64,000 nt of DNA from Henricia sp. BOLD:AAB3569 (Eukaryota; Echinodermata; Asteroidea; Spinulosida; Echinasteridae), in contig JBBELK010000007.1 of NCBI GenBank assembly GCA_037783545.1, positions 1,011,001-1,075,000 on the forward strand, in the 5' to 3' direction. Numbering within the stretch: position 1 is the stretch's first letter; every line of letters starts with the position of its first letter. Position numbers and translations under genes: made by a program. Shown one piece after another: positions 33,066-47,500 of the stretch. Below the pieces are notes generated by a model. That model did no database searches. It saw nothing but the letters and a program-made list of their open reading frames with translations, and was not told the DNA's origin.

Positions 33066-33954
33066 CGTCCTATTCATCAGCCATTGTTCATCAATAGGGT
33101 GGCGAGGCAATATTGTTTGCCCCCCACCATGCCCACCTAAGACTAGAGGTGGGGATTGTCACTTTTCGCATGACAAAATCCCAACCGCAACCCCTGGGGC
33201 AAATTTATGTGACAAAAATCCCCACGCACGGGTGCAAAAGGCCTACGTCTATAAACACTGATAAATGCACAAACATTTTTATTTCATTAGCCTATGTCAA
33301 AATGAAATTACCAAACCCCCACCTAGGCAAGGGGTGAGGCAGCGCAGGTGGGGTGGGAAGCGCAGGTGGGGGTTGGGGGGAGGGGGTGTGGGAGATGGGG
33401 GAGGGGGTGTGGGAGATGGGTGAGGGGGGCGGGGCGGTGGCCGGGGAGAAACAATATCCTAGGCTAGGTCACAGGTCATGCAGGTCATGATCTACCGTCA
33501 TGCAGGTGCATAAAAAAACGTTAGCATGGTTTAGCCCCGGCCCTATAGCTGAACATTTTGCAAGTGTTTTCAAAGTTAAATATCCATGGCTTTGGCCACA
33601 CCTAGCCTACATTTACATTTTTTAAAAGAAAAACATTGATGGTTAACTTCTCAATTCTTACAAATTTTACTTAGGGCCTACCAATCTGACACGAAATTAT
33701 GTGTTTTCCCTTCTTCACTGGCTGGCGGTGAAGAAATGGTTCATATCGATTTGCAGACGACACGCCACGGTCATTGCATTAATGGCGGGAGCATGACTTG
33801 CGGATTTAAAAAGTAAACTTGTTCTAGTCTGTATTACGACAGGACGACGACGCGCGTATCTCATATGTGTGTTCTCCAGTGAATAATGTGTACAGACTGG
33901 TAGCAAGTTTCGGGGATTTATACAGGGGCGTGGCACATGTATGGCGGGGAGTGG

Positions 33955-34412
33955 TGGGGTAGGGAAGGGGAAGGGTGGGGTAGGGAAGGGGAAGGATGGG
34001 GTAGGGAAGGGGTAGGGAAGGGGTAGGGAAGGGGTAGGGAAGGGGTAGGGAAGGGGTAGGGAAGGGGTAGGGAAGGGGTGGGGTAGGGAAGGGGTGGGGT
34101 AGGGAAGGGGAAGGGGTGGGGTAGGGAAGGGAAGGGGTGGGAAAGGGGTGGGGTAGGGAAGGGAAGGGGTGGGAAAGGGTAGGGAAGGGGAAGGGGAAGG
34201 GGAAGGGGAAGGGGAAGGGGAAGGGGAGGGAAGGGGAAGGGGTGGGGAAGGGGTAGGGAAGGGGAAGGGGTGGGGAAGGGTGGGGAAGGGGAAGGGGAAG
34301 GGGAAGGGGAAGGGGTGGGGAAGGGGAAGGGGTGGGGAAGGGGTGGGGAAGGGGGTGGGGAAGGGGAAGGGGAAGGGGAAGGGGAAGGGGAAGGGGAGTT
34401 GTGGGGGAGGGG
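33955..34412 (+). repeat. GGGGAAGG/GGGTAGGGAA simple-repeat tract
   Basis: Runs of three to five G every 5-7 bases for about 450 bp, made from GGGGTAGGGAA and GGGGAA units, on the plus strand. It is capable of forming G-quadruplexes. The long proline-rich or glycine-rich open frames across it are not genes. A second G-rich patch lies at 33345-33440. Confidence 0.9.
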
Positions 34413-34901
34413 ATGGGGGAGGCGCGTGGATTGGAGGAAAACCTTTAAAATTGTCCTGGCCAGATGTTACCAAGGGTTATTTCCTCAACACGTGTAAACA
34501 ATCGAAATGAATTGGCCAATTTATCGTGAAAAGTGCAACAAAAATTTCCCATCAATTTCAAAGTTATGTAAAATGGCCTGGTCTTAAAATTTGTGATTCT
34601 GGCACAAAAACCTGGACCAAAAAAGTAGAAAACTTTACATTCCTCCAATTTATTCCACCAAAGCATTATTTATTAAAAATCGAAATTTTTGTCACATACT
34701 GTTGAACTGTGAACAAAAAATATAGATACTGTCTATAGACTGCTGAAGTGAATATGTCATATTTTGTTAGTTGCCTAGGCAATGGCTCTACACCAAATGT
34801 CAATGAACCATGTCCCTGTGCTTTTGCAATGGTACTTTTTTCCGATGGCCATGATGTTAGAGCCAATGACCATGGCAACCCATGTCACACTTCGGCTGTC
34901 T

Positions 34902-35040
34902 ATAGCCCGTTTGCACTGGCGGCCATAACAGGGGCAGTGAGTCACATTGTCACCGTGCATCATGCACGAATAGGCACTTTGTGGATCTAATTAAATATGA
35001 AAACCTGCCCCCTGTCATATGGCTGCTGCAGTGCAAAGGC
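34902..35040. mobile_element. Foldback MITE, GGCGGCCATGACAGGGGGCA family
   Basis: The ends carry TTTGCACTGGCGGCCATAAC and the complement of GTCATATGGCTGCTGCAGTG. The inside carries GTGCATCATGCACGAATAG and CACTTTGTGGATC. Copies at 44170-44320 and 56944-57097. Confidence 0.65.
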
Positions 35041-35535
35041 ATGAAGCTGCGTATTTCATGGCACGAATTTGACGAGCCTCTGCCTTTAATGAAACATTTT
35101 GCTTTATAACAAGGAAAATGTTACGTCCCAATCTTTTGTTCTTTTTATCCTATTACTATAACAAGGTAATCAAAGCCCAAGCACCTGAACATGGTACATG
35201 TACTGATAACAATTATTCATTTTTGTTTTATTCCAATACATTTTTCAGCAAAACAATATATCTTTAAAGATGGCTGACATTAAATACGTAAGGGGTCATC
35301 CAAAGTTGTCAACATTTTCACAGTTCTACAAAGCGTAGTATTTTTCAAGACCCCCTCCCTCTCCCCCGAAATACTACTTATCAACATTTTTCTGTCAGTA
35401 TGGTACTATGAAATGTCAAAATTTTACAGTGCATGTAAAGTCTGATCCTACGCGGTTCTCGACACCGCTTCCTACACTTTGTAAAATCGTGGAAAATGTT
35501 GACAACTTTGGACAGTCATTGTATCCGATCATTTA

Positions 35536-38500
35536 TCAACTGGCAGACTCCAACTGTGTTAGTGCATTTTCTATCTTCTTCAGATCTGATTGCAGACGGC
35601 TGACCTGAAAAAGAAGAAAAAATTACAAAGAAATTATTTATAGCACAAATTATACCTATCAGAATTTGATTGTAATCGTAACAGGGTGGTATTCATGGAG
35701 TCCATCACAAGTCCTCACAAGCTTTCACAAGTCCACCACAAATTCCTAAATCTTAATTCAAGTCACAAGCCATTTAAATACAGTGCAACTTGTATATAGT
35801 GGCAACCCTCTGAACCGTAAAAAACTGGCCACTATAAACAGGTGGCCTCTTTATAAAGGTTGCATTATAATTATACACAGGGTATTTAGGACAAAAGATG
35901 GGGGCCACTATAAACAGGTGGCATCTCGTAACTGGACTTGCAAGAGACTTGTGACGGACTTGTGGTGGACAAAAGAGTTCACCTTTTGACCCTTGGCATC
36001 CTCGGCCTGTACATGCTCGCTGTGATTGGCGCCCTCAACTGACCTCAGTAAGTTATCTAGTTTTGACTGAAGCTTTGCATGTCGCGCTTTCAATTTAGTC
36101 ACAGCACCCTGTATGTCCATTGAGTCCTGTCAGAACAAAACAGAATGAATCTTTTTTTACTTTGTGCTGTACACAGTTTTATGACTAAGTGCCTTGCCCA
36201 TGGACACAATCAAAATATTTGGCTTGATGCATAATCCTGATAGAATAACAAAATATGGTGTACAGCAAAAGAAAATCATGATTCTCGTCAGGATTCGAAC
36301 CCGAGACCTCTCAAACACCAGGCAAGTGCTCTACCATTAAATGAGTGAATGTTACTTTTTAAAATTTAAGCAAACCTTTACCTTGACATTAAAACACACT
36401 ATGGCCTTGTTGTTCACTGGTTCTCATCAGGATACGAACCCGAGACCTCTGACTCACAAGGCAAGTGCCCTACCACCTGAGCTTATGAGTGGGTGCTACT
36501 TTTCTTAATTTAAACAAACCCCTACCTTGACGTTAAAACACACCATGTCCTTGTTGTTTAATAGTTCTCATCAGGATTTGAACCCGAGACCTCTGACACA
36601 CCAGGCAAGTGCCTTACCATAAAATGAGTGACTGTTACTTTACAGAATTTAAATAAACCCTTGACATTAAAACACACTGTACCCTTGTTGTTCACTGGGT
36701 CTCATGACGATTCAAACCTGAGACCTCTGACACATCAGACAGGTGTTCTACTATAAAATGAGAGACTGTAATTTTTCTGAATTTAAGAAAACTCTTACCT
36801 TGACATTAAAACACACCATGCCTTTGTTGTTTACTGGACCTGTCACCCACCCAGAGGGAGGAGGCACATCCGATGTAATGGCTACATTTGCACAACGCGA
36901 CAATGCCTTGATTGTGCCGTGAAATTTCTCAAGAGTCCTTTGGATGGCTGTGTCATTAGTGACAATTTGAGCTGTTGTGTAAAAACAAATATTTTTGGGG
37001 AATGCATTCTCAATCCGTATATTTTCAAGGATATCGTCAAAAAACCATCAATGTTTTTTTAACTAATTTATCTGGTTCTATAAAGCAGTGCAGTAATTAC
37101 GTCAACCTTTTTGCTTTCACATCCAAATTGGAGATTGCAAATTTCCGATTTTCTTCCCATGGATAGTATTTTGGGGAGGTATTTCATATGATTGCTAGGT
37201 TAAAACGTAATCAAATTTTCTGAACACAGTTCTTTAATGCCATGAGCAACATTACTAACCAGGGGTATTAGCCATTTTAAAACCAAACTCGACTCGAAGA
37301 GAGCGCATGGCATGCACGGTTTCGCTGACTACGTCCAAATCTCGTTCTAGTTCCAAATTTCTTGGCGGATACTGTATAAAAGAAATGACAGAGTATAAGA
37401 TATGATGAATGAAAAAATAAAACTTTGTCAACTCTCAGAAATATGCAAAAACTGTTAGAACATATTTACTGTAAAAACTGTTAGAACCAAGAGTCTGGTT
37501 GATTTATGCCATTCTCTCCTACCGTAAACATGGAATTGATTCTGTACTTCACACCTGTCGTATGCACCGGGTCACATAATTACATAGCAACAAATATTTA
37601 GTATGGTCAACTGGATACTCAGTTTCATGTGCAAGAAAGTACGATGCTGTTAACATGAAACACGCAAAAGGACAATTTCACGAAGCGATCATCTGTCAAC
37701 TCACGTGCTCGCTCGATGGATATTCAGCTACACACACACTGGGGTAGTTGTCACCTTCGATCTTTGGTAGTCTCTGATACAGTTCCTCTGTCAGGTATGG
37801 CATGAATGGGCTGAGCAGACGTAGGCCTGAATGCACACAGTGGTACAAGGTGTTCTGGGCCGCACAAATGCTCTCCTGGTTGCCAGATACTAGTACACTT
37901 TTAATGGATTCCTTGAAATTAAAAGAATGAAACAAAAATGTGATCCTGTGCTACAAAGGACCATAATGGTATACAAATAACAAAAATAAACGCAAAGGTT
38001 TTCTTAATTTTTTTATTGAAAAAAGCAGTCAATCTGTGAGTGGGAATTTTTAGCACACCAAAGCTTTATGCAGTCATGTATTATGAAGCTGTTATGTGAA
38101 TATTTCAAAAAAATTAAAATAAAAAATAAAAAAATAAATTAATAAATAAATAAACTGTTTCGCTTACCAAGTAGACATCACAGAAAGATTGTATCCAGAA
38201 TGTGTATATGGCGCCTGTGACGGAGGGAAATTCATAGTCTTCAAAACTTTGGTTACACGTATCGGCCGTTGCTGATAACTTGCTCAGAATCCAACGGTCG
38301 ATTGGTTGAAGATCGGGCAAAATCTACACACAAAATAAGAAAAAAAATTTCCTCTTAGCAAAACTTAATCCTGAAATACCAAAATTGAACAAACAAAAAA
38401 TCAATTTATGGGTATATAAAACAAATATTCACTGCTCTTTAAACAGGTGATGGTGCAAACTACTGCCCCTCAATCTTCAAGTGGTAGGCATGCTATTTTC

Positions 38501-41500
38501 CCTTAACATGTGGCCTCAAGGAAATAGCAGACCTACCGTCTCAAGATCACCTTGGGACAATAGTTTGCCCATCACCTTATTTCCTACCTCACTGATTGAC
38601 CGAGGGGTAAAGTCCGGGCCGATCTTTGTCAAGGTGAATCGGACTGCATTCCAAATCTTATTGCAGAATCGACGGTATTCTAAAACAGTGTCCACGTTCA
38701 GATTTAAGTCCTCAACTAAACAAACAAAAACAAAAACAAAACAAGTTGAAGAACAGGTTTTTTTTTTTAACGTGTGATGCAAAACAAATTGAAAACACGC
38801 ATCTGGAAAGGCAGCTTAATACTCTGTGGCCCTGGTTCGAATCTCGTCCGGGTCAGTACGCGGATTGGGTTCTCAGTCCCTGCTTGATTCTGTGGGTTTT
38901 CCCCTATCCAGAATTGTTTTCCTACCACCTCTAAAACTGAGCATTTCTTCATCGTCTTCTCTTCACAGGTTTCTTCAGGCTTATGAGCTACAGTCCCTCG
39001 GCAACTTTTGAGGAATCCTTGGTTTCAATACCAGAAAGAATTAATAATAATTATAATGAGATAGAAACGAATTGTATAAACCTTGAGCCTTGTAAGTGCA
39101 CAGAGCGAACCTCAGGGCGTCCGTTCCACATTCAGGTATTCCGTTGGGGAAATCGGCTGTCTGGCCTTTCAGTGCAATGCTTAGTTCAGGTTCGTCCAAT
39201 TTTACCCCGGACATTAGTTTCCTGTGTAAATCCTGTATATTGGAGGAGAAATGCGTGGTAATAAGAAAAATATGACACATAATACGGTATCAAAATCTAA
39301 ACACTCATGGAAAAAATGGGGGCGGGGGGTTGGTAAACAAAATGTGATCCGGACAACAAATTCAGTAGTTGACAATTACACTTTTTAATCGTTTATACAT
39401 GTAGGTTTATGAGCCTTCAACAAGCAGCCTGTAGGCTGAATTACATAAAGCTTACAAGTGTCTTCCACCTAAACATTGAGATACATAGGTGGGTGGCGCC
39501 ATTGGAAGCCAGCGGCCAGAGACACCAGGGAATCCCCTTGCTCTTCACGAGAGAGTGCTCTGGAATCTTTTAAGTGCATTACACAAACAGTAGACATACA
39601 ACATTACATCCCTTCCAAAGGATGGCAATTGTGTATAAGTGCCTTGCTCAAGGGCACAGGTACCACGTCTTGGTATGAAACCCCAAGTTTTCACCTGAAT
39701 GTTGCGAGTCAGCGACCCAAAGCACTCGGCCACGGTACCCTACATGATCTCTAATGGTATAATTACGCAATCGATTACGCATTTATTGGAGTTTGTGATT
39801 AATGCCAACAACATACCTCTAACGAACTTCCATGAATCATGTCCACAGGATCGATTACATTGCCAAGCGATTTGCTCATTTTACGGCCGTGGGCATCACG
39901 CACCATGGAGTGAAGATACACCTTCAACAAGACAGAAATAATTTCAGTACCAATAAACAAACAAACAAATATTAATAATGGTAGATTCTTATACAGTGCA
40001 CATATCTACACTAGGTGTACTCATGGCGCTGTTGCCATTATTACCGCTGCCATCAGGGAATCACCAGAACCATTTCACTTGGCTGTCTGGCCAAGGCACA
40101 CAACCCTAGCACTTAGATTGTGCCATTTTCCCAACAGCTCCCCAAATATCGCTTGGGTTGATAAGGCAATTGAGATTATGTTTCTTGCCCATGGATGCAA
40201 ATACGTTGGCACAAGTGAGGCTCGAACCCCTAACCTCTCAATCACAAGCACGGCTGTGTACCCACTAAACCAACAAACAAACAAACTTTGGAAAAGACTA
40301 CGATTCTTGTGAGTTTCAAGCCTTTACAGCTAGTCAATCAGATATAAATACAAACAAACTTAACCAACCTCGGAGAACGGTAACTTTCCTGTAAGTTCCT
40401 GGCCCATCATGACCATGCGCGCAACCCAGAAGAACAAAATATCGTAGCCGGTTTCTTGCATTGTTGCTGGGTAAAAACGCTGCAAATCAGCAGTCTAGAA
40501 AAATAACCAAAACCAGATTTTTAACATGGATTTATTCTCTAGCAAACACAGTGTGTTCCTAAAAATGTCCAGGTCAAATCTGGCAACCTCAGAATCTATA
40601 TGTTTCCCCGGATCCTGATAGGGAATCTTCTTACATAAAAAAATAGTCTTTATTGCATCAAAATCAGTCAAGCGAATCAAACGTTATGTCATTTTTGGTG
40701 CAGCAAAGTCAGCCCTCAACTAGGAGTGACTGCCTATTGACTAATCCTAAACTGGATGGCCAGTTCTTGTTGTCAAATAATCAGATATGGTTCATGAACT
40801 AGGATGCAACTTTGGTGCACCAAAAATGACATATCTTTTGATTCACTTGACTGATTTTTATGCAATAAAGACTATTTTTCATGTAGACAGATTCCCTATC
40901 AGAATCCCGGAAAAAAAAGATTCTGAAGTTGCCAGGTTTGACCTGGGGCCAATTTCATAAAGTTGTTTAGCAGAAAAATGTGTTTAATCCAAAATTTGTT
41001 TGCTTTATCAAAATGGGTTAACGGTCAAAATTGTATGTCAACTTGTGTTCTTCACAAGAATATCTGCTATTCTTGCTAAGAACACAAGTTGACATACAGT
41101 TTTGACTATTAACAAATTTTTTGGCAAATTAGCCACCATGGAGCAGCGAAATTTCACACCATTCATGTGAAACATTGTAAATTTCATCTGCACCAATGCA
41201 TAGTTCCGACCTGTCAATCAATCGAACCCGCCGACAAATCACAACAGAGCTAGCAGATATCACTGACATAGGTCAAAGTGCACTGTCTCACAACAACATG
41301 ATCACGCGATATGTTCTGCCGGCCCCATACAATTTGTACAGTGTAGTATGCGATGATCCGGGTGAATTTTTGGTTTCAGGGCCGGTCGTTTCGTTGTTCA
41401 AAGGTACAAAAGCACGTATGTCATGATATGACATCCCTGTATTACTGGCCCTTTACTCTGTGTGTTCTAAGATAACTGTCGACCCTGAAATATGAATGCC

Positions 41501-44500
41501 TTTGAGTTTTCTCCAATATATCTGTGCTTTCCGTTGAAAGTCCCATTGCTTTGTGCGTAGTGTGTCGCCATTTTTGACGATAGCGTGTGAGCCATAGCAA
41601 CAATATCCACGGGGGCGGGGCTAACTAGGCAAACTCGAAACTATGCATTGTCTAGGCTTGTGACCTTGTTGGGTCTGCGGGACATGTGTTACGTAACTTT
41701 TACGAAATTGAAATTAAATTGGCAGATGGCAGTAGATGTCCGCTTCTTGTTTTGGTGAGTATGTACAACAAACACCGTTAACCATTGGTTAGACGTAAAA
41801 TTGTGCATCCATGGTACACCGAGAAAAAAGTTGAACCATACAAAAAACGTACGAATTTACATAAAATGCATATTCATGACTTACCGTGTCCGGCCAGCCG
41901 AGAACTGCAAATGGGAAAATTGAGGATGAAAACCATGTGTCTAGAACATCAGGATCTATGGAAAATGAAAAAAACAAATTAAAAAAATTTTATCAAAACA
42001 ATTAAATTAAATTAAATTAAAATTAAAAAATTAAAAAAACCCATCATTTTTTTAAAAAATTCTTAATTCTGTATAAAGACTACGACTGAGACTTGTTTGT
42101 CTTGTACAAGGTAACAAATGCAATACCAGTATTTAATATATATATGCTGCCTAATCACCATATGATTTTTCTCTCATCCCGTTTTTGGCTATTTCATTCT
42201 TTCCGGAACTGAAACTAAGGATTCTTAAAAAGTTCACAAGGCACTGTAGCTCGTAAGCCTGAAGAAGAGAAGACGATGCAGAAATGCTCAGTTTTAGAGA
42301 TGGGAGGAAAACCCCTACACACATGTATAAAAGGAAAATCTATGGAATCAAGCAGGGACTGAGAACCCAATCCACATATACTGACCCGGATGGGATTCGA
42401 ACCAGGGTTGAAGGCGAGGAAAGTACCGCTACACCAACCCGACTCCCCTGTGCAAGTTTATAAAAAATACCTTGCTGTGCCGTTATTTCTTGGATAGGAA
42501 CTTGTAACTTGATAGCTGCTTTTTGAAGAGCCTCGCTTTCCGAATGGGCGCCTACCCAGCATTCCTCCTGCGTAAAGAGAAAAAACATTGAAGCCATGGG
42601 TTTACATCCATGCTCATATAGTTCAGAGGTTGTGGGTTCGAATCCCTATAGTACCAGTATGTCTGTGTCCCTGGGTAAGGCACTTAATCTCAATTGCCTC
42701 GTCAACCCAAGTGAGTGAAGTGATAAGTGGGGAGCTGTTAAGGGGAATGTCACTGACAAATTCAGTGTGGTGAATGATCCTAATCCTATTTTCTGCACGG
42801 CCCCAATCTTATTCCTAGTCTTACCAACTGTTCAGTATGGCTTCCCTCCTTGGCTACAATACAATAGACTGGTATCCGGTGACCCCACCACAGCTGACGT
42901 GATATGCACCAATCCCTGAAAAAAACAACCTTTCATTATTATTAGTATTCTTTCTGGTACTGAAACCACTCATTCCTTAACAGTGCCTGAGGCACTGTAG
43001 CTTGAAAGCCTGAAAAAACAAACTGTAAGGAGAAGACGAAGAAATGCTCAGTTTTAGAGGTGGGAGGAAAACCCCTACATAATTCTGTATTGGGGAAAAC
43101 CCACAGAATCAAGCAGGGACTGAGAACCCAATCAACATATAGATCCGGACAGGATTCGAACCAGGGCCACAGAGAAGGAAGACGATGAATAAGCAAATTA
43201 TAGGTACAGTGGCTGAGTGTTTTGAGTCACCATCTTTCAAATATGTAGTCTTCAGTTTGAACTCCCACCTCTCTGATTTATTTAATTGTTTTAAGTATGA
43301 AAAGGGGATTATTTTGGGATAATGACTCAGGGACCGCTGGAGTAAAATTATTTAAAACAAATGTGGACAAATGTCCATGAGCTTAGAAAATCTGGATGCA
43401 GTAAAAAACAACTTGGCTCCACCGGGATTCGAACTGCGGACCTTCTGCTTAATGTGCAGATGCCCTGCCAATTGAGCTTCGAAGCCAACTGGTGGTCTCG
43501 AAAAACGGTGTTGCAGGTGTTTCTCAATGATTGGGATTGGCTATCACGTGAGCTTAACAAGCCCTAGAATTTTTACCTGATATTGTTAAGCCAGTTATTC
43601 CACGTCTTTTTGTGTACCTCCGGAATAAGCCTGAGTTGGCCATTCTCAACGCAGGACACCGCATGTTGAGCCATGTTCTTTGTTTTCACGAACCACTGGG
43701 TCTTCAGCATGGGTTCAACGATGTCCTTAGATCGCCTGATATAGGTAAAAATGGAGTTACATCAAAATCTGTCAAGCCAAAAATTCTTTGAAATAAAGTA
43801 ATTTTTGCGTAAGTCTATACGATGTAATTTGTCCGTACACGACGTGGTATATGCACTATACACTAAGTGCTTTTCCCAAGAACATGCTGAAAACTCATAG
43901 CGTTCTCGGGTGGGACTTGAACCCACGACCTTCTGCATACTAGGCAGATGTCTTAACCACTCGACTACCCAGCTTGCCAGTGCCAAAAGGCGGGTTTGAA
44001 CCCTACATATGCAACTGGCAAGCTCAAGTATGGGAAAATTACATCAAAAATCCCACATGCAAGAATCCCCCATTCTCTCGGGGACTCGAACCTACGACCC
44101 TCAGATTAAAAGTTTAATGCTTTACCAACTGAGCTAACTAGACTCTGGCAATATAATAATCAACAGTAGACCTCTTGCGCCGGCACCTATGACAGATGGC
44201 AGGTTTTCATATTTAAATGATGTGACAATAGATCCACAAAGTGCCTGCTCGTGCATGACGCACGGTGACAATGTAACTGCCCCTGTCATGGCTGCCAGTG
44301 CAAAGGGTCCATATGTAGATTTACAATACAGGTTTACCGGCATAATGGAATATCCATGGAGTGGTCCCTTGTTTCTACGTAAAGGCCTTTTTCCTGCAAA
44401 GCATTGAGAATCGCAGTTCGTGCATCAAAACGTCTCATGCCCTGCAAAAACCATGAACGGAGAAAAGTATATTACATGCCTGTAGGCTGGGGAGGTTGGG

Positions 44501-47500
44501 GGTAGTGGGGGGAGGGGAAGGGGTGGGGGTGAAAATAGGGAACTGCAAAGGATGCACAATGGTATCCTAGCTTGTCATACTTTTACTGGTCCTTAAAGAC
44601 AGATGACATGATTGGAAAACTTTTAAAAACAGGAACAACAGCATTACATAACTAAAGAATAATGTTGATAAACTGCCTTGTAGAAATTTCAGCCACATAC
44701 ATGTAGATGCAGTAATACTTCAGAAAACCTTAAAATCCATACATTTTTTATGTGTTGAATGAAGGGTAAAAAATGTTTGCAAATTATTTTTTTTTAAAAG
44801 CACCTTTAGTTGGCAATTTCTTTCACAAAGGTAACAAATAATTATTTAGTATGGATTTTCTTGTCAACTCATGAAGTAAAATTTTGGGTAACTGCAAATG
44901 TTGCAATGGGGCATTAAAGGCACAGGTTTGCCAGCAATGCGCACGGGCCAAATTCGTGGCACGAATTAACGCAGCTTCATTCCTTTGCTATGAAGCTGCG
45001 TATTTCGTGGCACGAATTTGGCGCGAGCGCATTGCTTGACGTGCCTGTGCCTTTATTTACCAATCGTAATTTTCAATACCTTAAACTGTTTGCACTCCTC
45101 GGTCATGTGACCTGCATCGTTGATGACGGTGATGGACGGCAGATTGTGGCGTTGCCCAAAGTCGTAATCCCTAAAGTCGTGGGCTGGGGTGATTTTGACC
45201 ACGCCTGGTTTACAAAATTGCAAGGAAAATTATATTTGTCAGCGCAAAACGTCCCAAAAATCTTGAATCTACATCAAAAATATCTTAAAGATATAATACA
45301 GGATTGGAAAACTATTACAAATTGTATTATCTCCATGTGTGATTGAGGATGTGTATGATAAAAACCAACCTGTGTTTAAGTCGGCTCAGTACCTCATCTG
45401 CATTCTGACAAAACAATGAAAAACTGTGTCCATGCTTTCAAGAAATTGTGTGAAGCCGCCGTCCTGTTTAGGCTGGTTCCCTGGCTATACTATAATATAT
45501 TATAGATGTGGGGCCTAGTTTCGTTGACATGAGGGCGCCCTTGTAAATAAATGAGTGTGCAGTATCTCCGTTTTCATAATCTCCGGAATCATTGCATTGG
45601 ACAGTTGGAACCACTTCTATCTTCCATTTGAGTAAGGTTTTTTGGTCAAATAATTGATTAAGATTTTAGCACACTTAAAATCATATTCAGATTTTAGCAC
45701 ACTTAAAATCATATTTAGACTTTAGCACACTTAAAATCCTATTCAGATTTTGCACACTTAAAATCCTATTCAGATTTTAGCACTCACTTGTAACAAATAG
45801 TGTGTCTTATTGTTTCTCAGAGCTTATTGGTAATGTTAAGTAATGTTCCTTGTTAAAGTTAATAACCAAAGTTATCCAATAGTAGCCACCCTTACTGAAC
45901 ACAAGATTTGAAAGAGGATGAGTCAGTCTAGAAGTACATGCCTATCAATTGAGGGTGTGTTTGCAGAAATTTGAATTTCAGTGAGTTGAACATGGAAGAA
46001 ATATAGGGTGGTTTGGGTGTTTTGAGGACTAATGGGTTAATTTATTCAATTTACCTGTTCCAAATTCTTTGTCTACACTGGGGTCGGCTAGAATCGGTAA
46101 AGATTGGCCAGTGAATGGGTGGTCAACGGCTCGACCAATGAGATGCATGTATCGTGGGTCGTCTGGGTGGACGGCCAATGCTGTGTCGCCTAGCATGGTC
46201 TCCAAGCGTGTGGTTGCCACGGAGATAGTTTCATCTAGGATGCAAATTTTAAATGGCAGATTTTCACAAATTTGGTCCAGTGCTTGAAAAAAGTTTAGAT
46301 TAAAAAGTTAAAACATTGCTTGAAAAATTAACAAGATTATCTGCATGCACCAATCAACAATGACATGTTAGTCTGCATACACGTACCTGAATTGTGCACA
46401 GGGTAAGAAAACAGAGTCAGGATTCCAAACTCAACAGGGTCCTCGTACCCAGGGACGTGAATCTTTGTTCTGCTGCTCACGGATTTCGACTCAACCTGAG
46501 AAAAAAAAAGGTTATTATTATTAATTCCTTCTGGTATTGAAACCAAGGATTCCTCAAAAGTGCCCGAGGCAAGAAACCTGTGAAGAGAAGACGATGAAGA
46601 AATACTCAGTTTTAGAGGTGGGAGGGAAAACCCCTACACAATTCTGTTTAAGGGAAAACTCACTGAATCAAGCAGAGACTGAAAGAAAAATAATATAATG
46701 GAAAATGGTTTGGAACTGTCTTAACCGTAATCTTTTCAAAATTGTCCAAAGTGATTTCCGGAAATAATTACGTCGGGGATTTGGTGCAAATGAAATTTGA
46801 TGTTCATCTTTTTGGATTTAGCAGAATTTTACCTCAATATCTGAGATGACCGATTTTAGGGAGCACGACCAGTTGACAAGTTGCGTACTGCGGTAGATTG
46901 TTCCGTTGTCATGGAGACGAATAAATGCTTCACGCACTGCTCGAGCATAGCTCTGTTGAAATACAAATTTACGATTGCTTTCACATACTAATAGACGGAG
47001 AAAATGTGTTAAATTAAAAATGGTGTTTCAGAGGACTTGGGGAAAACCTGAGGGAGTATACCACTGTGTCTCATAGCTCAGCTTGTAGAGCATCTGCCTG
47101 GTGTGTCAGAGGTCTTGAGAAAAACCTGAGGAGTATATACCACTGTGCCTCATAGCTCAGCTGGTAGAGCATGTGCCCGGCGTTTCAAAGGTCTCAGGTT
47201 TAAATCCTGATAAGGACTTGGTTGATTCAAAATCCTGTTAAACCAAGTTTAAAGCACAATCCATTCCTGTTGTAAGTATAGCAAATTATGTACAGCTATG
47301 CTTAAAGGCATTATACATCATTGGTAATCTCGAAAATCAGAAATGTTCACAGATTTACAACTAACTTACACAATATAAACATGATGACCGTAGACAACTT
47401 TCCCTGAAATGGTTTTGTCTGAAGTGCTATAGTCTTTGAGAAATGAGTAAAACAATTAATTCGCCCCAAAACCATTTCGCCCCAAACCACTTCGCCTGAG

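Larger units (their letters stand above)
32604..35535. other. GCLM upstream / VARS2 downstream region
   Basis: Contains the GCLM promoter side, a foldback element (32812-33050), a fragment of the small MITE seen at 12520 (about 33050-33105), G-rich tracts (33345-33440, 33955-34412) and a MITE (34902-35040). A candidate VARS2 poly(A) signal on the minus strand is at 35227-35232, about 300 bp after the stop. No exon was recognised. Confidence 0.55.

Noticed and set aside
33715-34473. 252-codon proline-rich open frame on the minus strand, and glycine/glutamate-rich frames on the plus strand
   Set aside because: They are translations of the GGGGAAGG/GGGTAGGGAA simple repeat; there are no splice context, domains or conservation signals.
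43414-43487. Functional tRNA gene
   Set aside because: The T stem does not pair and position 33 is C. It resembles the heads of nearby SINEs.
45655-45785. CRISPR-like regular repeats (also 61088-61252)
   Set aside because: Units are contiguous with no unique spacers, in the introns of an animal gene.
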